A stretch of DNA of 21,878 bases from Planctomycetota bacterium (GTDB taxonomy: Bacteria; Planctomycetota; MHYJ01; JACPRB01): contig JAHFOZ010000020.1 in assembly GCA_023261405.1 (NCBI GenBank), forward strand, positions 1 to 21,878, given 5' to 3'. Positions 12,993 to 21,700 of the stretch are shown piece after piece. Numbering within the stretch: position 1 is the first letter of the stretch; every line of letters starts with the position of its first letter. The notes beneath the pieces were generated by a model that was not told where the DNA came from, did not search any database, and saw only the letters and a list, made by a program, of their open reading frames with translations. Made by a program: the position numbers and the translations under genes.

Positions 12993-13041
12993 ATTACGTC
13001 CACTCTTAAGACGACCGGGGGCGCCGGGCGTGACCTCCTTC

Positions 13042-14349
13042 TCACACGTACCTCCGGGACACCCGGCGACAGTTCACCCGGGCGCCGAGCTCGTGGAGGA
13101 GGTTGTAGAGGCCGATCTTGGCCCGGACGTAGAGCACGAAGCCGGACTGGGTGAGGCCGAGGCGCGCGAGGTCCTGCAGGCTCTCCATCACCTCGCGGAG
13201 GTGGGCGCCGTCGCGGAAGTCGAAGACCCGGTCCTCGTGGTACTTGGAGATGTCGAGGCGATGCATGCGGAGGAGCGCGTCGCGCTTTCGCCCGCTGAGG
13301 GGATCGCGGTCGTCGTAGAAGCGGAACTTGAGGTAGTGCCTCTCCAGTTCCGTGGCATCGCCGATGGGGATGCGGAAGAGGTCGCGGTGCTCATCCACCC
13401 AGCGGCGCTCAAAGCGCTTGGAGCAGCCGAAGTCGAGGAGCCCGATGCGTCCGCCCTCGAGGAAAAGATAGTTCCCGGGATGCGGTTCCGCGTGGAGGAG
13501 GGCGAAGTCGAAGGCCTGGCGGAAGAAGAGGTCGAGGAGCTTCGTCCCCGCGGCGTCCCGCTCCTCCTGCGTGGGCTTCGTCCGGAGGTAGTCACGGAGG
13601 TGGAGGCCTTCGAGGAATTCCATGGTGAGGACCCGGCGCGACGAGAACTCGCGGTGGACGCGGGGGATCTCCACATCGCCGCGGTCGCGCAGGAGGCGGC
13701 GGAACTCGTCGATGGTGTCGGCCTCCTGGACGTAGTCCACCTCGCGGTGGAAGTGGCGGCGGATCTCCTCCACCGCCTCCCAGACCTCGCCGTACTGCTC
13801 GCGGGAAAGGCGGATCGTCGAGAGCATGGCTTTCAGGTTGGCGAAGTCGCTGTCGATCGAGCGGTCGATGCCCGGGTACTGGACCTTGACGGCGACGCGC
13901 TCCCCGGAGCGGAGGCGCGCGCGGTGGACCTGGCCGAGCGACGCCGCGGCGAAAGGCTCGCGCTCGAACTCGTCGAAGACGTCCTCGGGGTTCTTCCCCG
14001 TCTCGTTCCGGAACTGCATCCGCATGAGGGTCCCGTGCATGGGGGGCGCCTCCCACTGGAGGTCGGAGAGGCGGCGGATGTAGGGCTCGGGCAGCGTGTG
14101 GGCCTGCTGGGAGAGCATCTGGCCCAGCTTCATGAAGGCGCCCTTCATCTGGGTCATGGCGTCGAAGATTCGGGCGGCGTTGGCCTCGTGGGTCTCGCGG
14201 TCGATGGCGGCGCGGGCACCCTCCGGGGCGCCGACCTTGCGGACGCGGGCGACGGCGTTGCGGCCGAGGACGCCGGCGCCCATGAGGCCGAGGCGGAGGA
14301 GCCTCCCCGCCGCGCCCGTGGGCATCCGTTCCCGGCCCGCGCCCATCAT
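13042..14349 (-). CDS. ABC1/AarF/UbiB-family atypical kinase
   Basis: The 435-aa protein has the marks of the family: KLGQ (residues 74-77), the Ala-rich loop AAASLGQVHRA (135-143) in place of the Gly loop, Lys155 in VAVKVQYPG, the EVD motif (203-205), HAEPHPGN (286-293) and LDFG (305-308). These proteins bind ATP and usually support isoprenoid lipid or quinone biology at the membrane. The catalytic-loop motif is normally HADPHPGN; here Asp is Glu288, a conservative but notable change. The start MMGAGRERMP overlaps the tetR stop (ATGA), so the two genes are coupled and under the same promoter. Which lipid pathway it serves cannot be told. Confidence 0.93.
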   Translation of the reverse strand: MMGAGRERMPTGAAGRLLRLGLMGAGVLGRNAVARVRKVGAPEGARAAIDRETHEANAARIFDAMTQMKGAFMKLGQMLSQQAHTLPEPYIRRLSDLQWEAPPMHGTLMRMQFRNETGKNPEDVFDEFEREPFAAASLGQVHRARLRSGERVAVKVQYPGIDRSIDSDFANLKAMLSTIRLSREQYGEVWEAVEEIRRHFHREVDYVQEADTIDEFRRLLRDRGDVEIPRVHREFSSRRVLTMEFLEGLHLRDYLRTKPTQEERDAAGTKLLDLFFRQAFDFALLHAEPHPGNYLFLEGGRIGLLDFGCSKRFERRWVDEHRDLFRIPIGDATELERHYLKFRFYDDRDPLSGRKRDALLRMHRLDISKYHEDRVFDFRDGAHLREVMESLQDLARLGLTQSGFVLYVRAKIGLYNLLHELGARVNCRRVSRRYV

Positions 14350-14987
14350 CGGCGGGGCTTCCTCCCGCGGGGCGGGGCCTTGCCCCGGAGGGCGTTGAGG
14401 ATGAAGCGGAGGGACTTGTCGAGGAGGATGTACGTCTCCTCCTTCTTCCGGGACGCGTCGTTCAGCCAGAACATCATGATCCCCAGGTGGAAGACCCAGA
14501 AGGCGGAGAGGATCATGGAGTCGAACCCGTAGCTCGCGAACTCGCCCTTGTCCTTGGAGTCCTCGAGGAGCTTTCCCACGAAGTCGAGGTAGCGCCCCTT
14601 CAGGCGCTGGGAGTCGAGGCTGGAGGGGTGGAGTCGCGAGGTCGGCACGACGGCGTGGGTCAGGATCAGGTGCAGGAACTCCTCGTAGGGGGCGATCTTC
14701 TCGAGCTCGATCGAGAGCAGCAGGAAGAGTTTCTCCTCGAGGGGCGCGTCCGGCGGCTCCTCCTTCCGGTAGCGCGCCATGACCTCGTCGAGCGCGCGCT
14801 CGAAGAAGTAGAGCGCGAGGTGCTCCTTGGTGGGGAAGTAGTTGTAGGTGGTGCCGAGCGCGATGCCCGACTTCCGGGCGATGTCGCGCATCGCGGTCTT
14901 CCCGAAGCCCTCCTTCTGGAAGAGGGCGAGGGACACGTCCAGGATCTTCTTCTGGGTGGCTTCCTTCTTGGTCTCACGCCGTCCCAT
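14346..14987 (-). CDS. TetR-family transcriptional regulator
   Basis: The 213-aa protein has a TetR helix-turn-helix at about residues 12-57 (ILDVSLALFQKEGFGKTAMR, then KSGIALGTTYNYFPTKEHL). The helical C-terminal ligand and dimer domain includes MILSAFWVFHLGIMMFWLND. GGGGG lies a few bases before the ATG. Its own promoter carries a 14-bp palindrome just after the -10, so it probably represses itself and the coupled kinase gene. The second copy at 12979-12992 brings in the DUF2071 operon. The hydrophobic C-terminal helices suggest a lipophilic effector, which would fit the membrane genes, but this is inference. Confidence 0.93.
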   Translation of the reverse strand: MGRRETKKEATQKKILDVSLALFQKEGFGKTAMRDIARKSGIALGTTYNYFPTKEHLALYFFERALDEVMARYRKEEPPDAPLEEKLFLLLSIELEKIAPYEEFLHLILTHAVVPTSRLHPSSLDSQRLKGRYLDFVGKLLEDSKDKGEFASYGFDSMILSAFWVFHLGIMMFWLNDASRKKEETYILLDKSLRFILNALRGKAPPRGRKPRR

Positions 14988-15007
14988 GACCCCCGTGCCT
15001 TTCTATA

Positions 15008-15021
15008 ATGAACATGTTCAT
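15008..15021. promoter_or_regulatory. TetR operator at its own promoter
   Basis: ATGAACATGTTCAT, a perfect 14-bp palindrome directly downstream of the tetR -10 box, covering the transcription start. Identical to 12979-12992. Confidence 0.75.
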
Positions 15022-15050
15022 AGTTTAGGAGACCGCCGCGGCGATGTCAA
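15022..15050 (-). promoter_or_regulatory. Sigma-70 promoter of tetR-kinase
   Basis: On the minus strand TTGACA (15050-15045), a 17-base spacer and TAAACT (15027-15022). Consensus -35 and ideal spacing. The operator follows without a gap. Confidence 0.75.
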
Positions 15051-15089
15051 GCGCGCCTAACGCCGCCGGCCCGGGACCGTCCAACCCGG

Positions 15090-15329
15090 GTGAGGGAAGA
15101 CCGTTCGGCGTGGACCCCCTTCGTGCTGATCGGGGGGCTGCTTGCCCTCATCGGTCTGCTTGTCGTGCTTCTTGTCCCTATGGTTTACTGCCCCGACTGC
15201 AACAACGCCACTCCCCTGGAGCGGCGGCAGGGGCTGGTGTCATCGCCCCACATCTTCTTCTCCTGCGATAGGTGCCGCAACAGCAGAAGGGTCACGCTCG
15301 CCAACAGGTGGTTCGGCCCCTCTCGATAG
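15090..15329 (+). CDS. Small membrane protein with a zinc ribbon, 79 aa
   Basis: One membrane segment (about residues 11-32, FVLIGGLLALIGLLVVLLVP) is followed by a four-Cys zinc-ribbon-like part: C34-x2-C37 and C59-x2-C62, with a conserved-looking RRVTLANRW at the end. The GTG at 15090 is the longest start and has no SD; another in-frame GTG at 15123 would cut into the membrane segment, so the longer form is kept. It is read divergently from tetR and lies 55 bases before the M61 peptidase gene. No family name can be given. Confidence 0.6.
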   Translation: MREDRSAWTPFVLIGGLLALIGLLVVLLVPMVYCPDCNNATPLERRQGLVSSPHIFFSCDRCRNSRRVTLANRWFGPSR

Positions 15330-15384
15330 CTTGCGACCCCGCTGGGCAGCCACTAAGCTGTGGGGGCTTCTGGGAGGCCGACGG

Positions 15385-17130
15385 ATGACCCACGTGCATT
15401 ACACCCTCTCCATGCCCGACCCCAACTCCCACCTCTTCCACGTGCGGATGGAGGTGAAGGGCGCGCCGGGAGGGGCCACCGACTTCGTCATGCCCGCGTG
15501 GACGCCGGGCTCGTACAAGGTCCGCGACTACGCGAAGAACGTCCAGGATTTCTCGGCCGGGAAGCAGCGCTGGAGGAAGGTGGACAAGAGCCGCTGGCGC
15601 GTCGAGGCCGGGGGCGACGTGAGCGTCGAGTACGACGTCTGGGCCTTCGAGCTCTCGGTGCAGTCCTCGCATCTGGACGCGGAGCACGGCTTCGTCAACG
15701 GCGCGAGCGTGTTCTGCTACGTCGACGGTCACAAGGACGCCCCGGTCACGGTCGACCTTGCCCCGCCGAAGGGCTGGAAGGTCGCGACGGGACTCGCGAG
15801 GAAGGGGGCCTCCTACGTCGCGCCGGACTACGACGTCCTGGTCGACAGCCCCATCGAGATGGGGACCTTCGAGAGGCACACGTTCCGGGTCCGGGGCGTG
15901 CCGCACCACTTCGTGATCCACGGCGCGGGGAACTACCGGAAGAAGGAGCTCCTGGAGGACGTCCGGAAGATCGTCGAGACCGAGGTGAAGATCGTCGGCC
16001 ACATCCCCTACCGGGACTACACCTTCATCCTCCACAACACGACGGAGCGCGGCGGGGGCGGCCTCGAGCACCTGAATTCCACGGCGCTCCAATACCTGCC
16101 GACCGGCTACCGGCCCCGGGAGAAGTACGACAACTTCCTCGAGCTCGTGGCGCACGAGTTCTGGCACCTCTGGAACGTGAAGCGGATCCACCCCGACATG
16201 CTCGGCCCCTTCGACTACCAGAAGGAGGTCTACACCTCGCTCCTCTGGGTGATGGAGGGGATCACGAGCTACTACGACACGCTCGTCCCCTGCCGGGCGA
16301 AGCTCTTTACCCCGGAGAAGTACTTCAAGCGCATGGCCGAGCGGGCGCAGAAGTACGAGGAGAAGCCCGGGCGCCGGCGCCAGTCGCTCTCCGAGTCGAG
16401 CTTCGACACCTGGATCAAGCTCTACCAGCCGAACGAGAACTCCACGAACTGCCAGATGAGCTATTACGAGAAGGGCGAGCTCGTGGGGCTCTGCCTCGAC
16501 CTGGAGATCCGGGAGCGCAGCAGCGGCCGCAAGTCGCTCGATGACGTGATGCGCCTTCTCTACGCGGAGTGGGGCCGGGAGGGGAAGGGCTTCCCGGAGG
16601 CGGAATTCCGGCGCGCCTGCGAGCGGGTCATGAGGGGGAGCCTGGAGCGTTTCTTCGCCGACTACGTGGACGGGACGGTGGACGTCCCCTGGGGCCGCTT
16701 CCTGGGGCCCGCGGGCCTCAAGGTGGAGAAGGAGCCCGCCAAGCCGGAGGAGGGTGAGAAGGCCCGGAAGGAGAAGCCCTGGCTGGGGGTCAGCACCCAG
16801 AGGAATGCCGGCACGCTCTCGGTGGCTTCCGTGATCGAGGATTCGCCCGCCTGGAAGGCCGGCCTTTCCGCGAAGGACGAGCTCGTGGCCTTCGACGGCG
16901 CGAAGGTGAACGCCGACGATTGGGACAAACGCTTCGAGGAGCGCGAGCCGGGGGAGCGGGCGGTGCTCACGATCTTCCGCAACGGCTTCCTCCGCGAGGT
17001 CCCCGTCGTCCTGGGCCGCAAGGAGAACGCCACGTGGGTCTTCTGCAGGCTGAAGCACCCGACCGCGCGGCAGAAGAGGATCTACGAAGGCTGGCTCTGG
17101 ACGAAGTGGGACGCGCCGAAGAAGAAGTGA
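15385..17130 (+). CDS. M61 (glycyl aminopeptidase-like) metallopeptidase with C-terminal PDZ domain
   Basis: The 581-aa protein has an N-terminal beta-domain with MPAWTPGSYKVRDYAKNV (residues 36-53), typical of M61. The catalytic zinc motif HEFWH (257-261) sits in HEFWHLWNVKRI, and the third ligand Glu291 in WVMEGITSYY. GGGGGLEHLNST (223-233) precedes it, as in the family. A PDZ domain follows at about 500-575 (WLGVSTQRNAGTLSVASVI, SPAWKAGLSAKDELVAFDG). M61 enzymes cleave N-terminal Gly or Ala from peptides. I see no signal peptide, so it looks cytosolic. ATG 15385 has GGGAGG seven bases upstream; the frame is open further back, but that part overlaps the zinc-ribbon gene. It faces the MshEN gene across an inverted repeat. 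Confidence 0.95.
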   Translation: MTHVHYTLSMPDPNSHLFHVRMEVKGAPGGATDFVMPAWTPGSYKVRDYAKNVQDFSAGKQRWRKVDKSRWRVEAGGDVSVEYDVWAFELSVQSSHLDAEHGFVNGASVFCYVDGHKDAPVTVDLAPPKGWKVATGLARKGASYVAPDYDVLVDSPIEMGTFERHTFRVRGVPHHFVIHGAGNYRKKELLEDVRKIVETEVKIVGHIPYRDYTFILHNTTERGGGGLEHLNSTALQYLPTGYRPREKYDNFLELVAHEFWHLWNVKRIHPDMLGPFDYQKEVYTSLLWVMEGITSYYDTLVPCRAKLFTPEKYFKRMAERAQKYEEKPGRRRQSLSESSFDTWIKLYQPNENSTNCQMSYYEKGELVGLCLDLEIRERSSGRKSLDDVMRLLYAEWGREGKGFPEAEFRRACERVMRGSLERFFADYVDGTVDVPWGRFLGPAGLKVEKEPAKPEEGEKARKEKPWLGVSTQRNAGTLSVASVIEDSPAWKAGLSAKDELVAFDGAKVNADDWDKRFEEREPGERAVLTIFRNGFLREVPVVLGRKENATWVFCRLKHPTARQKRIYEGWLWTKWDAPKKK

Positions 17131-17168
17131 CTCAAGGATAACCAAGCCGATTCGCAAGCAACGCTCTA

Positions 17169-17233
17169 ACCACCAGGACACGAAGACACCAAGGTCCCTC
17201 CTGAGCGACTTGGTGTCCTGGTGTCTTTGTGGT
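17169..17233. repeat. Imperfect inverted repeat between convergent genes
   Basis: Two 25-base arms, 17169-17193 and 17209-17233, pair with a few mismatches around a 15-base loop. Both are built of short CAC(G/C)AAGACAC-like units. It lies between the stops of the M61 and MshEN genes and may end transcription from both sides, or be one copy of a dispersed repeat. Confidence 0.45.
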
Positions 17234-17266
17234 CAGGAACCTGCCCGCGTCTGTCTTTGGACTCGT

Positions 17267-17785
17267 TTAGCCTTCCTCGAGCGAGAGCGCCGGCTTGCCG
17301 CATTTCTCGCAGTGGATCGCCGAGTTTTCGAGACGCGGCTGGTCGAGCAGGTGGCCGCAGGCCCCGCACTTGAAGACGCCCTGGGACTTGATGATGGTCC
17401 AGAACTGGGCCGGGGTGAGCGCGCGCATCTGGAGCAGGATCTGGCCGATCTTGGTGTGCTTTCCCTCGGCGTCCCGCGCCAGCTGCCGGCGGATCGCCTC
17501 GGCCAGCTGCGGCTCGCCCAGGAAGCCCTGGTCGATCGCGATCCGGCCGAAGAGGCCGCTCACCGAGAGCTGCCGCTCGTAGTCCGCGATCGCCTGCTTC
17601 TGCTCGCGGAGGAGATGGTCCAGCTGCTCCCGCGAGAGGAGCTTCTTCTCGAGCATCAGCGCCCCGAGGGGCTGCGTGAAGCCGTTCCTCTGCTGGAGCG
17701 CCACGACCTCGTCGAGCTGCGCGCGGGAGAGGAACTTCTGGCGCACCGCGAGCTCCCCGATGACCAGTCCGCGGGTGTCGAGCAT
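17267..17785 (-). CDS. Stand-alone MshEN-like repeat protein with C-terminal zinc ribbon
   Basis: The 172-aa protein contains four copies of a roughly 25-residue unit resembling the MshEN/GspE N-terminal motif: LVIGELAVRQKFLSRAQLDE (8-25), LGALMLEKKLLSREQLDHLL (40-59), LFGRIAIDQGFLGEPQLAEA (78-97) and IGQILLQMRALTPAQFWTII (113-132). In ATPases such repeats bind cyclic-di-GMP. Here there is no ATPase. A zinc ribbon ends the protein: C140-x2-C143 and C159-x2-C162. This may be a small signalling or scaffold protein. The SD before the ATG is poor. It lies alone, divergent from the ArsR-methyltransferase gene and convergent with the peptidase gene. Confidence 0.75.
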   Translation of the reverse strand: MLDTRGLVIGELAVRQKFLSRAQLDEVVALQQRNGFTQPLGALMLEKKLLSREQLDHLLREQKQAIADYERQLSVSGLFGRIAIDQGFLGEPQLAEAIRRQLARDAEGKHTKIGQILLQMRALTPAQFWTIIKSQGVFKCGACGHLLDQPRLENSAIHCEKCGKPALSLEEG

Positions 17786-17848
17786 CGAAGGGCATTATAG
17801 CCCCCCGGCCCCCGGAAAGCGGCCCCCGGGGTCCCGACCGGCGGGGGC

Positions 17849-17877
17849 TTGACTTTTCGTATAACGATATGTATATT
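17849..17877 (+). promoter_or_regulatory. Sigma-70 promoter of the ArsR-methyltransferase/metH operon
   Basis: TTGACT (17849-17854), a 17-base spacer and TATATT (17872-17877). Only seven bases separate the -10 box from ATG 17885, so the transcript should start at or next to the start codon (leaderless). Confidence 0.75.
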
Positions 17878-17886
17878 CGAACATAT
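17867..17886. promoter_or_regulatory. Candidate ArsR operator over the -10 box and start codon
   Basis: ATATGT (17867-17872) and ACATAT (17881-17886) form a dyad with an eight-base spacer. It covers the -10 and transcription start, a usual place for autorepression by an ArsR-type protein. Confidence 0.5.
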
Positions 17887-18781
17887 GAAAGAGGCCACCG
17901 CCCTCTTCCGCCTCCTCGGGGACGAGGCGCGCCTGCGCATCCTGCGCCTCCTTCAGCGCGAGCGCCTGAACGTGAGCGAGCTCACCTCGATCCTCGGGAT
18001 CGCCCAGCCCGGCGTCTCGCGCCACCTGCGGCTCCTCAAGGAGGGCGGCCTCGTCCGGGAGGAGCGGGAGCGAGGCTGGACCTACTACGGGCCCGCCGAG
18101 GTCCACGGCCCCCTGGCCCGCACCTGGGAGGCCGTGCGCCGCGAGGTGCGCGTCCTCGGCGGCCACGCCGACGACACGCGGCTCCAGGAGATCCTCCGGC
18201 AGCGGCAGGAGGAGTTCACCCACGAGCGCGGCCTGGTCCCGGGAAAAAGCTGGGCCGCCTGGTCCCGCGCGCTGGGCCACCTCCTGCCCGGCTTGCGCGT
18301 GGCCGACCTCGGCTGCGGCGAGGGGCACCTCGCGGTGGAGGCCGCCCGCTGGGCCGCCCGCGTCATCGCCGTGGACGTCTCCGACAGCGCGCTCGCGCGC
18401 GCGAAGGCCGCCGCCGGGGCCAAGGGCATCCGCAACATCGCCTGGAAACGGGGAGACATCGAGGACCTGCCCCTCCAGGACGGCAGCGTGGACGTGGCCC
18501 TCCTCTCCCAGGCCCTCCACCACGCGAAGGAGCCGGCGCGCGCCATCCGCGAGGCCGCCCGCATCCTCGCCCCCGGCGGCGTCCTGCTCCTCCTCGACCT
18601 CAAGAGCCACAAGGAGGAGTGGGTCAAGAAGCTCGGCGACCGCTGGCTCGGCTTCGACGAGCCCGCCGTCCGCCGCATGATGAAGGACGCCGGCCTGCGG
18701 GACCTGCGGCTTGAGATCGGCGCCCGGAAGCGGGGCGACCCCTTCCAGGTCCTGGTCGCCTCAGGACGGAAACCGAAATGA
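17885..18781 (+). CDS. ArsR-type regulator fused to a SAM-dependent methyltransferase
   Basis: Residues 1-85 form an ArsR winged helix (LFRLLGDEARLRILRLLQRE, VSELTSILGIAQPGVSRHLRLLKEGGLV). Residues 115-298 form a class I methyltransferase with motif I VADLGCGEG (139-147), IAVDVSDSAL, and LAPGGVLLLLDLK after LHHAKEPARAIREA. No metal-binding Cys motif of metal-sensing ArsR proteins is visible. This fusion family is often found next to methionine-cycle genes, and here its TGA overlaps the metH ATG (ATGA), so it probably senses SAM or S-adenosylhomocysteine and controls methionine synthesis, as SahR does. Whether the domain methylates anything or only senses is unknown. The start at 17885 is chosen because the promoter -10 lies seven bases before it. 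Confidence 0.92.
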   Translation: MKEATALFRLLGDEARLRILRLLQRERLNVSELTSILGIAQPGVSRHLRLLKEGGLVREERERGWTYYGPAEVHGPLARTWEAVRREVRVLGGHADDTRLQEILRQRQEEFTHERGLVPGKSWAAWSRALGHLLPGLRVADLGCGEGHLAVEAARWAARVIAVDVSDSALARAKAAAGAKGIRNIAWKRGDIEDLPLQDGSVDVALLSQALHHAKEPARAIREAARILAPGGVLLLLDLKSHKEEWVKKLGDRWLGFDEPAVRRMMKDAGLRDLRLEIGARKRGDPFQVLVASGRKPK

Positions 18782-21700
18782 GCCTGCCGCTCCCCCCCCT
18801 CAAGTCCTCCGCGAGGGAGCTCGTCGAGCTTCTCCGGGAGCGCATCCTCGTCCTTGACGGCGCCATGGGGACCATGATCCAGCAGCGCCAGCTCACGGCC
18901 GCCGACTTCGGCGGTCCGGAGCTCGAGGGCTGCAACGAGAACCTCGTCGTCACCCGCCCCGACGTGATCCGCGAGATCCACGCCGAGTACTTCCGCGCCG
19001 GCGCCGACATGGTCGAGACGAACTCGTTCGGCGGGATGCCGATCGTCCTGGCGGAATACGGTCTCGCCGACCAGGCCGAGAGGATCAACGAGGCCGCCGG
19101 CCGCGTGGCGCGGGAGGCCGCGCGCGAAGTCGGGGGCGCGAGATTCGTCGCCGGCTCCATGGGCCCCACCACGAAGACGATCACCGTGACCGGCGGCGTC
19201 ACGTTCGCCGAGCTCGTCGAGACCTACCGCCGGCAGGCCGTGGGCCTCCTCCGGGGCGACGTGGACACGCTCCTCCTGGAGACCTCGCAGGACACGCGGA
19301 ACGTGAAGGCGGGGCTGCTCGGGATCGGGAAGGCCTTCCGCGAGACGGGCTGGCGCGTCCCGATCATGCTCTCCGCCACGATCGAGCCCATGGGGACCAT
19401 GCTGGCGGGCCAGGGCGTGGACGCCTTCTACGCCTCGGTCGAGCACGCCGACCCGCTCTCGGTGGGCCTCAACTGCGGGACCGGCCCCGAGTTCATGACC
19501 GACCACGTCCGCACGCTCGCGGGCCTGGCGCGCTGCTTCGTGACCTGCTACCCGAACGCCGGGCTGCCGGACTCCGACGGGAAGTACAACGAGACCCCCG
19601 GCATGGTGGCCGGGACGCTCGGGCGCTTCATCGAGGAGGGCTGGGTGAACCTGGTGGGCGGCTGCTGCGGGACGACGCCGGAGTACGTCCGGGAGATCGC
19701 GAAGGTCGCCCGCGCCGGCAAGCCCCGGCCGCCCGGGACGGCCCGCACGAGCCACGTGAGCGGGATCGAGTACGTCCCCTGCGAGGAGTCGAGCCGGCCG
19801 CTCATCGTGGGCGAGCGCACGAACGTCACGGGCTCGAAGAAGTTCCGCGAGCTCATCATGGGGGGGAAGTTCGAGGAGGCCGCCGAGATCGGACGCAAGC
19901 AGGTCAAGGCCGGGGCCCACATCCTCGACGTGAACATCCAGCACACCGAGATCGACGAGCTTCCGGCCACCGGGGCCTTCCTCGAGAAGCTGATCCGGAT
20001 GGTCAAGGTGCCCCTCATGATCGACACGACGAACCCGGCGGGGATCGAGCACGCGCTCACCTACTGCCAGGGGAAGTCCATCATCAACTCCGTCAACCTC
20101 GAGGACGGGGAGGAGAAGTTCGAGAAGGTCTGCCCGATCGCGCGGACCTACGGCGCGGCGCTCATCGTCGGGTGCATCGACGAGCAGGGGCAGGCGATCT
20201 CCGCGGAGGCCAAGCTCAAGGTGGCGGAGCGGAGCCACGCGCTCCTCACGGAGAAGTACGGCATCCCGCCCGAGGACATCCTCTGGGATCCGCTGGTCTT
20301 CCCCTGCGCGTCGGGCGACAAGAACTACACGGGGTCGGCGAAGCAGACGATCGACGCCGTGCGCGGGCTCAAGTCCCGCTTCCCGCGGACGAAGACGGTG
20401 CTCGGCATCTCCAACGTCTCGTTCGGCGTCCCGCCCGCCGGCCGCGAGGCCCTCAACTCCGTCTATCTCTACCACAACACGAAGGCGGGGCTGGACTATG
20501 CGATCGTCTCCTCCGAGAAGCTCGTGCGCTACGCCTCGATCCCGGAGGAGGAGAAGCGGCTCTGCGAGGACCTCCTCTTCAACCGGGGGGCGGACCCCAT
20601 CGCCGCCTTCACCGAGCACTTCCGGGGGAAGAAACCCGTCGTGGCGGACAAGAAGCGGCTCTCTCTCGACGAGCGGCTCGCGAGCTACATCGTCGAGGGC
20701 ACGAAGGAGGGGCTGGTCGAGGACCTGGAGGAGAAGCGGAAGGGCGCACGGCCGCTCGACATCATCAACGGCCCGCTCATGAAGGGCATGGACGAGGTCG
20801 GGCGCCTCTTCAACAACAACGAGCTCATCGTGGCGGAGGTCCTCCAGTCGGCCGAGGCGATGAAGGCGGCGGTGAGCCACCTCGAGCGCTTCATGGAAAG
20901 GGCGGACGCCCAGAACCGCGGGAAGCTGATCCTGGCCACCGTGAAGGGGGACGTCCACGACATCGGGAAGAACCTGGTGGAGATCATCCTCTCGAACAAC
21001 GGGTACACCGTCGTGAACCTGGGGATCAAGTGCGCCCCCGAGACGCTGATCGAGGCGGCGCACCGGCACAAGCCCGACATGATCGGCCTCTCGGGGCTGC
21101 TGGTGAAGTCCGCCCAGCAGATGGTGATCACCGCGCAGGACCTGAAGGCGGCGGGGATCTCCCTTCCGATCCTCGTGGGCGGCGCGGCGCTCACGAGGAA
21201 GTTCACGTACACGCGGATCCGCCCCACCTACGGGAGTTTCGTCGCCTACGCGCGCGACGCGATGCAGGGGCTGGACCTGGCGAACCAGGTGATGGGCGGG
21301 GAGTCCCGCGCGGCGCTCGACCGGAAGATCGCGGAGGAGGCGGTCCGGCTCTCGGGGGAAGAGGCGCCGAAGGTCGATGCGGTCGCCGCGGCTTCCACGG
21401 AGCGCTCGTCGCTCGTGCGGGCGGACGAGCCGGTGCGCGTGCCGCCGGACCTGGACCGCCATGTCGTGGGCGTACCGGACTTGCGCGCCCTCTGGCCCTT
21501 CGTGAGCCCGGCGATGCTCTTCGGGAAGCATCTCGGGGTGAAGGGCGCGATCGACCGGCTGATCGAGGCGAAGGACGAGAAGTTCCTCGAGGTGCAGGGG
21601 ATCGTGCGCGAGGTCCAGAAGCGCTGCGAGGAAGGCTGGATGAAGGCCCGGGGGGTCTACCGGTTCTTCAAGGCCTCGTCGAAGGGCAACACGCTCTTCC

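Noticed and set aside
12946..14532. 528-codon plus-strand open frame
   Set aside because: Antisense shadow of the ABC1 kinase gene; Glu/Ala/Val-rich with no domain.
15292..17181. 629-codon minus-strand open frame
   Set aside because: Antisense shadow of the M61 peptidase; no recognisable domain.
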